Shown one piece after another: positions 23,573 to 64,000 of a stretch of 64,000 nucleotides of DNA (the first letter of the stretch is position 1; each line of letters opens with the position of its first letter). Origin of the DNA: Doris montereyensis (Eukaryota; Mollusca; Gastropoda; Nudibranchia; Dorididae). The notes under the pieces are model-generated. The model saw only the letters and a list, made by a program, of their open reading frames with translations. It was not told where the DNA came from and ran no database searches. Both the position numbers and the translations under genes were made by a program. The stretch is taken from NCBI GenBank assembly GCA_037039925.1, contig JAXRKP010000330.1, positions 207,001 through 271,000 on the forward strand, in the 5' to 3' direction.

Positions 23573-23663
23573 ACGAAGAAGAAGAAGTGGAAGAAGAAGA
23601 AAGAAGAAGAAGAAGAAAAAGAAGAAGAAGGAGAAGAAGTAAAAAGGAAAAGAAGAAGAAGAA
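23573..23663 (+). repeat. (GAA)n-rich tract upstream of DNAJC19
   Basis: An impure gaagaagaa tract about 400 bases upstream of the DNAJC19 start codon, the third GAA/TTC tract near a gene in this window. Confidence 0.8.
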
Positions 23664-24734
23664 TAAGCTTTAAACCAAAGTATGGCTGAAAAGTTTGATA
23701 AAAACTCAATTACATTACATCTCGTTAAAAAAGCATGAACAAAACACGAACAAATTTGAAACTTTACTTATTTCTGAAGATTTTAATTAGATTATATTTT
23801 GTAATTCCATTCTTGAATCCCTTTAACATTGAAAATAATCAAACACAGTGTTTTGACTTTACTATAGTGTCATATGTATGCAGCAGCAACATTATCATCA
23901 TCTGAGCATAAACTATCACAGCAAATACAAACTAAAGCTGATGCAATAAGAAGTTATAATAGACATTAAATTGCAATGGAAAGAACAACATAGACCACTA
24001 TGCAGAAACGCAAAAATGGTCTTTTGGTCTTTCTTAGAAGAAACCTTTATAGGATTACAGGAAAATGGGGAAACCCCAGAGAACTGATTCCATGGATTAT
24101 TTTTTTATTTTCATTTTATGCATCAGGTGTGATTGTGAGTTCATGCAATGAGAAGTATTCCTTTCCTTTTCGATTTGATATTTGTTTCGCATGCTGTCCT
24201 TGTTTTTACTTTAGGTTATGTGGCATTGGATTCTGTCCATGTGCAATTCTTTCATTTGTTATAATTTTTGTTGTATTTTATTCTTTTTGCATGACGTTTT
24301 GTTGCAGTTAATTTGATTTCCTCTCATTGTTAGTTCAGTGGGGTTTTTTTTCTTTGTCTATTTAGTTCCTGATGACCCATTGTTTTATTTTCATTAAAGG
24401 TCATACATCAAATCCTGGTGGAAATTTTTGGCAGGGGAAACTCTTTCAATGAAGAAGAAGTAAAAGGAGGAGAAGAATGAGAATTAGCATGATGTTTTAA
24501 AGTTTCTACACGTACATAATGTGAAACACACTCTGTGCATGGAAACATTAAAGAAAGAATACAAGGAAAACAACTACATGTATGTGGAAGTGGTGGTAGA
24601 GAAAATAAGGACAACAAAAAATACATGTAGTAAGCTGGATAATGAAAACAAGAGGAAATAAATGTAGGAAAAGGAAACAGAATTCTGAGGTAATATTCAG
24701 ATTGCAAATTCCATACCAGCCTGCCTTGCATTCT

Positions 24735-24795
24735 AGCTTTCTGATTGGTGGAAAATTTGGGACTCTACAGAATCAACCAATCAGAATCTTAAAAT
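24735..24795. promoter_or_regulatory. Inverted CCAAT pair
   Basis: ttctgattggt and, about 25 bases on, accaatcagaa form inverted arms around facing CCAAT boxes. CCAAT is the NF-Y core. The site lies about 1.6 kb upstream of the DNAJC19 start, so a regulatory role is only a guess. Confidence 0.25.
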
Positions 24796-25519
24796 ACGAG
24801 GCAACCTTGCACAGCTCACTCCATGAACAACGCAGTAGTTCCATTGATTATGATAACTCTTTTGCTTACTTTTATTTGCTTTTGTCCATCTATATAAGGA
24901 TATTTTGTTTGCTACTTTACTTAATTATTACCATTGTTCCCTCAAATTTTTTGTAGTCTTGTGTGTGTAAATTTTTTGGTGTTATGCAAAATTTTATGAA
25001 AAAAGCCCAATTGTGTTCAAATACTTTCTTTTTACATTTTATTTTGTGCATGCTGCTATTTTCTATTGATGTGGGCAGACATTTCTCAACTGTGCACGCC
25101 TTTTTTCCCTTGTGTGTGCACACACACCCGTGTGCAGCTTTAAGGGAACATTGCTTATTGCTAACAATCTGTAAAAAGCATGATTGATAGTATTGGAAAA
25201 TTTTCTTAATCCTTGTCATCGCACCAATTCTATTTTCTTTCTTATTCTGGCCACTTATTTTGTGACAGACAGTAAAGTTGCCCTCATTTTTCCGTCCTTT
25301 GACAATCATTATTAGATCATAAGTTATTCTTTGAAACTAACCAGATTCAAAATATGGTCTCAACCATGTCATGCAACCATATAAACAAGGTGCCGTAATA
25401 ATTAAGATAAAGACTGTGTTATAATTGTGTCCTTGCCCAAATGCAGGCTCACAGAATATGATTACTTCATTTATCGTCTTGTTGGTAATTTCATTCAAAC
25501 TTCTTCTTGACTTTCCGGA

Positions 25520-25640
25520 GATCATACAGTACAGTTGCCTGTTAGATGTCTCGTACTACCACTCTGACAAGATCTTTCTGTACTTATAGGTTGATACTCA
25601 TTCACACGTGTCAAATGAGGAAAGCAGAGTGTTTCTTATG
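25520..25640 (-). repeat. SINE family S4 fragment
   Basis: It has actctgacaagatctttctg and ttgatactcattcacacgtg, matching the S4 body at 62260-62320. Confidence 0.65.
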
Positions 25641-28129
25641 AGAAAAGACAAAACTTCTATAATAACCAAATCCTCGCCTGACGACATGTGAAAAATTATG
25701 GTTACTTTTTGTTGTCTTCTATATCTGTCAACACATTCATGGTAATATTCTTTACATATCTTTCAATTGGTTAACACTTAAGTGCCCAGATGGTAATATT
25801 TATGAATTTATGCTACACAAACATTTCTCTAGACGAAATGTTTAACATTTATTTTTGACATTGAAAAAATGAAACAGACTAAATAACCACTATGATAGAA
25901 AATAGTTTTTGCTAGGTTTTTTTCTGTTTTTATGTGTTTTATTATATAAGTAAAAAAAAATATTTTGTGTATTTAGTTGCTTTCCTTTTCTGGATGACCT
26001 CATCTTAATTTGTGACCTCGATTATAAATCATGGAAAAACTATCCACAGTTGATAATTGTTCCACTGCTTGCTGCATTTCATATGTTTTATTTTTTTAGC
26101 TGACAATAGAGATTGTCCACTTCCTCCATGCTTTTTTCAGTAAAGTCTAAAGTGAACAAATATTTGGATTCTGAAAACAAAAGAAAAACAGAGGAAAATA
26201 AAAAGAAGAAAGAGAAAAAATTCAAAGAATGATAAATTTACAAAAGCAACTTCCCACAAAGATGGGAGGTCTTTTTGAGCTTTCCTATCCCTGGCCTTTT
26301 CTCTCCCTTCAACCCCTCCACCCTCTCAAAGAAAACAACAAAAAACAAAACTCAAAACAAAACCCTGAAATTCTGAAATCCCCTTGCTCTCCTTTTCCGG
26401 ACCATTCAGCCCAAGAAAATCCAACCGCTTAAGTGACAAAAGACAAAACAAAAAACGCAACTACACAAGAAAAAAAATGTAACATCTCCTCAAAAAACAA
26501 CAGCTAAGAATAACAATAGAAAAAAAAATATAAATAAAGACAAATACACAAATACATAAACACACACACAAGCAAATTATATTGACACTATATCATGTAT
26601 AGATCCTTTCCAAGGATAGACATGAACAACAAAACCAAGACTATAAATCTAAAAAATAATATATTTAGTGACATTTTAAGGAGAAAAAAGTACTCAGTAA
26701 GACGTGTAAAAACATTTCATCAAAATTCATCCTTTTAATATCAACAAAATAAAACACAACCTGTCTCATAACAGTAAAAGGCTAAAGAATCACAGATAAT
26801 TCTACACGGCAATGGCAATATTCATTCAAATAAACTGATTTTTTTTTCTTTACCTTTTCTTTAACATATTATATAAAAGTGGTCTGTAAAAGTAAAAAGA
26901 AAAAGGAATGTCACCTAAACTCGGCTGACCATGTTGATTTTGCTGGGTACTCAGGTGTAAAGCACTGAGTTAACTTTGATTCAGCAGTGAAAAGAACTTT
27001 TCAACTTATTTTTGGTGAATAAAAATATTAGAAGCTCCACTTACAGTCGTTAAAAAAGAGGGAAAAATGTATAAACTCATAAAGGGAAATATCATAAACT
27101 ATAAAATATATAAAAAAGGAAATAAAAGCTGACCTGCAATATTATGTTCCCCTCACCACCAACTTAAAACTTGTGATATATCAATCTATTAATCAATCAT
27201 TCAGTAAATAAACCAATTAATCAATCAATCTAACTGCTATAAAGAATAAATCGCAATTAATCAGTTTTCAAATCATAGACTAGGTTTTATTTTTTTCGAT
27301 CTCCCACAACTGATGTGTGCCTTTAAAAAAAATTTGATTAAAAAGCACATCACTCCCTTCCAACCCCCTCCCCCTTTTTCCCCCCACAAAAGAGAGGTGA
27401 AACTTCAACAACAAAAAAAGCCAGCATATTTTCCTGAATGTTTACGTTCTATTTCATGTGTGGTAAAATCGTACAAAAAATAAATAGAGGAATATTTTTT
27501 TGTATTTTTTTCTTTTTTTTTTTTTAATAAAAAATAGTGTCATCACATTTGCAAATTTTTAATATAAAAAGAAATACAATAATAATATACATCATCATTG
27601 TAACAAATACTTTAAACAAAAATAAATATGAAACTTGTATCATTACATTATGGCTCAACAGCATATATCTCAAAATCTAAAATACATTCAAGTTTTACGA
27701 TTATTTGATATAATTATGTTTGTCATTGTCCACGCCAATACCAAGTATTATTTGTCAATCAACTGTCGCCAAATAAATATAAATACAATTGGAGTAATAA
27801 ATCACAGATATCATTTCATTCAAAGAGGGCATTAACGTATACAGTCTATTTACATTGAAAAAATTCAGATGTTCCTTTTCCTCAGTCGTAAGATAATTTC
27901 CATCTGATCAATAAATTAAATAAATAAATAAATAAATACAAATTTAAAAAAATAATAATTCAAAAATATACTTTAAAACTAGATAAATGAATAAATAAAT
28001 AAATAAATAAAGAAAGATGTCAAACTTATTGAAATAGACCATTGTGTTCCAGCTTAATGTAAGTTCTCTTGAAATAATTCAACGTCGTCACATTGTCAGT
28101 GTCATTAGGTCATTCATTGTTGCCGCTGA

Positions 28130-59621
<31,492 letters not shown>

Positions 59622-60059
59622 CTGTACAGCGAAGGAAAGGAAACAAACAAAAAAACACACGGTACGATGACAATCCAGATGGGGCATTTCTAGCATGATG
59701 AACTTGGCTGGGTTTGACAACAGACAGAACATAGACTGGGTTTTTATCTCATGATTTTCATCCCATTGCCATAGAACTCTAAAGTGTAATACCCAGCCAA
59801 AAAGATACCATGCAAATTTCATTACGTCTGAAGGCACTTTTGGGCAAATGTGTATGACTTACCCTAAAAGACGTCTAAAATCACTAAGGTCATCGATAGT
59901 ATCCATAAGATTTAAAACATTAAAAAAAAAACCTTTGATTGACTACAAAAAGCCAGCAGTCCCTCACCATCAGAGCAGACATGCGTCCATTTCTACCAGA
60001 CAAAAAAAAACTAAGTGAAAAGATGCAAATTTAATAATTAAGTCATTGACATCAAATCA

Positions 60060-60350
60060 TAGTGGTGTCGGGGGCCGAGTGGTAAGGCTGCCGGAATTGG
60101 GATAATGAGGTGCTGGGTTCGAATCCTAGCAAAGTTAGGTCCAATGTCATTTTTCTTGGGAAAGACACTTAACATGCAATTTCCCCAATCGACCCAGGTG
60201 TAAATGGACACAAGCACTAGCTTAGGAGTAAAACCCAGGTCAGACTAGCATCCTGTTTGGGAGATGATTATTATCATCTGTTCCGCTGCAAGCTATAGAA
60301 ACTGGGATGAACTCAAACTTTATGAGCCATACTGGCCTTAAAGGAAATTT
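60060..60350 (+). repeat. SINE family S1, best plus-strand copy
   Basis: It begins gtgtcgggggccgagtggta (A-box region), with B box ggttcgaatcctagc, then cttgggaaagacacttaac, cccaggtgtaaatggacac and the end ggccttaaaggaaatttact. It serves as a near-consensus for the family. Confidence 0.85.
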
Positions 60351-60984
60351 ACTTTCTACATCAAATCATACTCACAATATGAGAAAACAGTGAGGACCCT
60401 TTACATTAAAGTCTATTTTCAAATACTTAACATTATTGTATCGCATGCAAGCTTGCAGATATATGAATTGAGGAAGAAAATGTAAAACCCAATAAGTATA
60501 TTGTAAATAGAGACAATCCAGATTGGCCTTATCAAACGAAAGTAAATTTCATAAGGCCATTTACATCAATGTCTTCTTTCAACTACTTGAATTGGTCAAA
60601 TAGCATGCAAGCATGTACAAAACTTGAAGAGGAAAAGAGGAATTCAAACGTGGATGTTTCAATGCCCCAAAGGAAATTCCATAAGGCCATTTTCTACTTC
60701 CAACTACTTGTGACAGTCGTATAGCATGCAAGTTTGTACTAATCTTATGAGAGGAAAATGTAGAACAAACATGCAATTTTTATCTCATGAGCTACCAACA
60801 CAGACAGACTTAATAGAGTAACTCATGAGGAAGTGGAATGATGTGAAGGAGGCATGCTTCCTTTTCACCGTCAATCGGCCATTCTTTCTTCACTGATGTC
60901 CAAGGTCAATAGAATTTAAAAAAATACCTCAACATTTGTAATTTTTTTAATAGACACATTCATTCCTAGAAAATTGTGTCTTTA

Positions 60985-61665
60985 AACTGTGATTGTTCAT
61001 TTGGGTGTATCTTTAAACATGTGAATATTTGGGTGTGTCTTTAAAAATGTGATTCTTTATTTGGTGTTCCTTTAAACATGTGATTGCTTATTTGGGTGTA
61101 TCTTTAAACATGTGATTGTTTATTTGGGTGTATCTCTAAACATGTAATTGTTTATTTGGATGTATCTTTGAACATGTGATTGTTTGTATCTCTTATTTTG
61201 ATTTGGATGTATCTTTGAACATGTGATTGTTTATTTGGGTGTATCTTTGAACATGTGATTGTTTATTTGGGTGTATCTTTAAACATGTGATTGTTTATAT
61301 GGGTGTTTCTTTAAACATTTGATTGTTTATATGGGTGTTTTTAGACATTAAACATGTGATTGTTTATATGGGTGTATCTTTAAACATGTGATTGTTTTAT
61401 GGGTGTTTCTTTAAACATGTGATTGTTTATTTCTTTAAACATGTGATTGTTTATATGGGTGTATCTTTAAACATGTGATTGTTTATATGGGTGTATCTTT
61501 AAACATGTGATTGTTTATATGGGTGTGTCTTTAAACATGTGATTGTTTATTTGGGTGTATCTTTAAACATGTGATTGTTTATATGGGTGTTTTTAAACAT
61601 GTGAAACTCTAAACAAGTGATTGTTTATATGGGTGTGTCTTTAAACATGTGATTGCTTACTTGAG
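60985..61665 (+). repeat. Minisatellite N, 32 bp unit
   Basis: About 20 copies of catgtgattgtttatatggg plus tgtatctttaaa with some shortened units. Confidence 0.95.
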
Positions 61666-61954
61666 TGTCTCTTTTTCAATCAAATTAAAAACCCAATGAC
61701 CCCAGGTTAATACCGTTTTTACTCCAAACTTTGAGTGGCAAGAGTTGACAAGTTACATGTACGCTGTTAGAAGTGAAATCGTTTTTGACTTGTTTTCATC
61801 AAAAATAGACCTAGTGAAGAATCCAGAAATGCTCTTTTTTCAAAGATTCTACACCCAAGTTACACTGTCTGTCCATGCGTAACACATCACCTTTCAAGAA
61901 GACTTGACTTGAATAAAACTTTGCAAAACATCACAATAGGTTTACTATAATTAA

Positions 61955-62185
61955 ACGAAAACATATGTCATTGCTCATGATCATAGCTGTACATTGTAAG
62001 ACTTCAATTTGTTAAACAAAAACATACGTCATTGCTCATGATCATAGCTGTACATTGTAAGACTTCAATTTGTTAAACAAAAACATACGTCATTGCTCAT
62101 GATCATAGCTGTACGTTGTAAGACTTCAATTTGTTAAACGAAACATACGTCATTGCTCATGATCATAGCTGTATGTTATAAGGCC
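61955..62185 (+). repeat. Minisatellite O, 61 bp unit
   Basis: Four copies of acgtcattgctcatgatcat plus agctgtacattgtaagactt and caatttgttaaac, nearly identical. Confidence 0.93.
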
Positions 62186-62189
62186 ATTT

Positions 62190-62440
62190 CATTCAAAGTC
62201 CTTCTCAACTCCCAGGGGAACATACAGTACACATGCCTGTCAAGCTTTTCGTGCTAACACTCTGACAAGATCTTTCTCTACACATAGCTGGGTACTCATT
62301 CACACCTGAGTAGAGGAAGTACCTTTCCCAAGAGTACAATGTTGTGATGAACAACCCATCTGTGCCAGTCGTGGGGTTTGAACCAGTCTCGTAATGATTA
62401 CCAGCTCACGACACTACAGTTCAGCTACAACGCCTCGTGT
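62190..62440 (-). repeat. SINE family S4 copy
   Basis: aacactctgacaagatcttt, gctgggtactcattcacacc and ggggtttgaaccagtc; on the minus strand the right end reads as a tRNA-like head with B box ggttcaaacccc. Confidence 0.78.
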
Positions 62441-63349
62441 ATTTTACACAAACACACACACACACACACACACATACAAATACACAAACGCACACACCCA
62501 TATTATGTATTCACATGTGTTATATTGTCTATCATGATGGTGAACGAGTGAGGAACATCATTGAACTTAAAAAATAACTGTGAAAACATATTTTGATAAA
62601 AACATCATTATGAGACAAGAGGCAGTTTGTTTCGGAACTCCGACAATAATGCCTTCTCAGTGATCTACGATGATGATCCAAGATCTTACATCTGGAGAGA
62701 ATTTTGATCAGAAGCAGCAACATAAAAACATAAATTCTACGTTCACTATCAGACACTCATGCACATGAAAGACCTTAAATTAGCAAAGCAGTCATTTTGA
62801 TGGCACACCAAGAAATAATAGCTACATTAGAATGAGAGACAGCTCAGCTATAGCCAGTGACAGCTTCAACAGCAAATTTTTTTTCTTATTCTAAAAATGT
62901 TGTTTTGAGGCATAAGCGCAATGCAAAACTGTAAAGCAATTTAAATCAACCCTGAAAGTATGCTTGAAACTGCTGTCGTAGAGACTTTAGCCGCTACCAA
63001 TGTAAGACTTTACCTGTAGGTAGCACACTTACTCCAGGCGGAAAAAAATATGCATTGTAAACAAATCTTTCAGGACAGCTTCTTTGACAAATAAAAACGC
63101 ACATCCACCGACACACACACCCACACACACACACACACACACATATAAGAAAAGAAAAAAATGATATTCCCAGACTCAATCAGTTCAAAACCTAGATTTA
63201 GTCTGACTGCCTTTGTCAGTGTGAATTGTTGGAATGTGGGTTAGTGTTGTGAATGTTGAAAAAGAAGAAGAAGATTGTTCTTTAGTCTGAATCCCCACAT
63301 AAGAGTAAGCTCATCGACTGCACATAATTTATCTCCGGGGGAAAAACAG

Positions 63350-63525
63350 TACAGCCGATTGTTAGACACTTCGTACTAACACTCTGACAAAATCTTTCTC
63401 TGCCTGTAGCCGAGTGCTCATATTCACACCTGAGTCAAGCAAAAGAAAGCAGAGTGATGTGACTGTCTTTAGAGTGCAGCGTTGTGAAAAGAACAACCTT
63501 GGCCAGCCAGGGTTTCGAACCAGGG
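63350..63525 (-). repeat. SINE family S4 copy
   Basis: actaacactctgacaaaatc, ttctctgcctgtagccgagt and cagggtttcgaaccaggggg match S4. Confidence 0.75.
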
Positions 63526-63629
63526 GGATTTTACATTTAATGTTCCTATGTATAACAGTTGGAAAGGAAATCACAGATGTTTACTCAAAATTTTCCCCCT
63601 CCATAATGGCATGTGATGATATCAGGGTT

Positions 63630-63740
63630 TGAAAAAAAAAGAAATGCATGTACCGAGGTGAGAGACAAATGTAAGAGAATGGAAGGAAAGAAGTAGACCC
63701 TACCAGTAATAGCTGGCAACCATTCACTTGTGAAAGAGCT
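63630..63740 (+). repeat. Dispersed repeat R5 copy
   Basis: gaatggaaggaaagaagtag and accctaccagtaatagctgg match R5. Confidence 0.65.
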
Positions 63741-64000
63741 GATGCCATATGAGCAGAATCAGTAGGTAACAAAGAAAACGATCAACATAATTGACCCATA
63801 ATGAATAACAGGCATTTTGGTAATCATTTTCCACATTCAGCAAAACAAAGCTTTTTTTTTCTGTGATTTTTCATTGTGAGTTTTTTCAATTTGCGATACC
63901 AATACAGCCTTTAAAAAAACCCCCACAACAATATCATTTGTTAAGGGGATTTGCTAAACACTCATCTCAAGACCTCAAATAAATGGAACAAAGAATTAGG

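Larger units (their letters stand above)
23177..28129 (+). other. Spacer between DNAJC19 and DNAH2, no gene seen
   Basis: Reading right to left it must hold the DNAH2 3' UTR and then the DNAJC19 promoter region. It also has a GAA tract (23573-23663), an S4 fragment (25520-25640) and AT-rich DNA with aaat tetranucleotide runs (27910-28010). Two plus-strand frames of about 100 codons (24000-24311, 24642-24956) show no recognisable motif. Confidence 0.55.
59622..64000 (-). other. DNAH2 intron and edge of window
   Basis: No further DNAH2 exon was found; the next would encode the earlier part of AAA4. It holds S1 (60060-60350), minisatellites N and O, S4 copies, R5 (63630-63740) and CA repeats (62454-62474, 63112-63142). 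The block 60540-60780 has three loose copies of a segment with ataaggccattt and catgcaag. Confidence 0.6.

Noticed and set aside
24000..24956. Two plus-strand frames of about 100 codons between DNAJC19 and DNAH2
   Set aside because: There is no recognisable domain and no splice partners; AT-rich composition gives hydrophobic-looking translations by chance.
59622..64000. Further DNAH2 exons upstream
   Set aside because: I searched the minus strand for AAA4 motifs and splice-bounded conserved frames and found none; this stretch looks like one long intron.

Overview
This window is nuclear DNA of a multicellular animal. Genes are split by many GT-AG introns, intergenic DNA is AT-rich, and tRNA-derived SINEs, degraded LINEs, Tc1/mariner-type elements and minisatellites are dense. 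There are no bacterial operons, ribosome binding sites or CRISPR arrays. The repeat style would suit a lophotrochozoan, perhaps a mollusc, but that is only an impression and no species can be named from the sequence.

Three genes are recognisable. (1) At 448-6221 (+) lie the C-terminal exons of a ubiquitin-specific protease (family C19), including the zinc-finger cysteines, the catalytic His box and the final YVLFYQRQ strand; the 5' part, with the catalytic Cys, lies before the window. (2) At 15379-23176 (-) is a complete six-exon gene for the mitochondrial import J-protein TIM14/DNAJC19 (141 codons): one membrane segment, then a J domain with HPD. (3) From 28130 to 59621 (-) are the last 28 exons of an axonemal inner-arm dynein heavy chain that I identify as DNAH2. 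They cover roughly the C-terminal third: the end of AAA4, the stalk and microtubule-binding domain, AAA5, AAA6 and the C-terminal domain. The 5' part lies beyond position 64000. The USP and DNAJC19 genes converge on a 9 kb repeat-filled gap; DNAJC19 and DNAH2 run in tandem, about 5 kb apart.

The rest is repeats. Four tRNA-headed SINE families (called S1-S4 here) recur in both orientations, together with a short dispersed repeat (R5). Three retroelement fragments keep recognisable reverse-transcriptase C-termini. A mariner with a broken catalytic site sits inside a minisatellite, and an 804 bp element with pogo/Tigger-like ends and TA flanks sits in a DNAH2 intron. At least fourteen minisatellites with units of about 24-61 bp fill introns and spacers. 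Two of them grew from the inside of a SINE, and one pair is in inverted orientation around a SINE.

Five otherwise well-conserved exons carry a net one-base reading-frame break (one in the USP, one in DNAJC19, three in DNAH2), each at or beside a short run of G or C or a dinucleotide repeat. All splice sites are intact, so I read these as consensus errors in the assembly rather than three dead genes. I saw no convincing new gene system. The most unusual features are structural: the inverted minisatellite pair, SINE-born satellites, the mariner-split array and the long GAA/TTC tracts beside splice donors.
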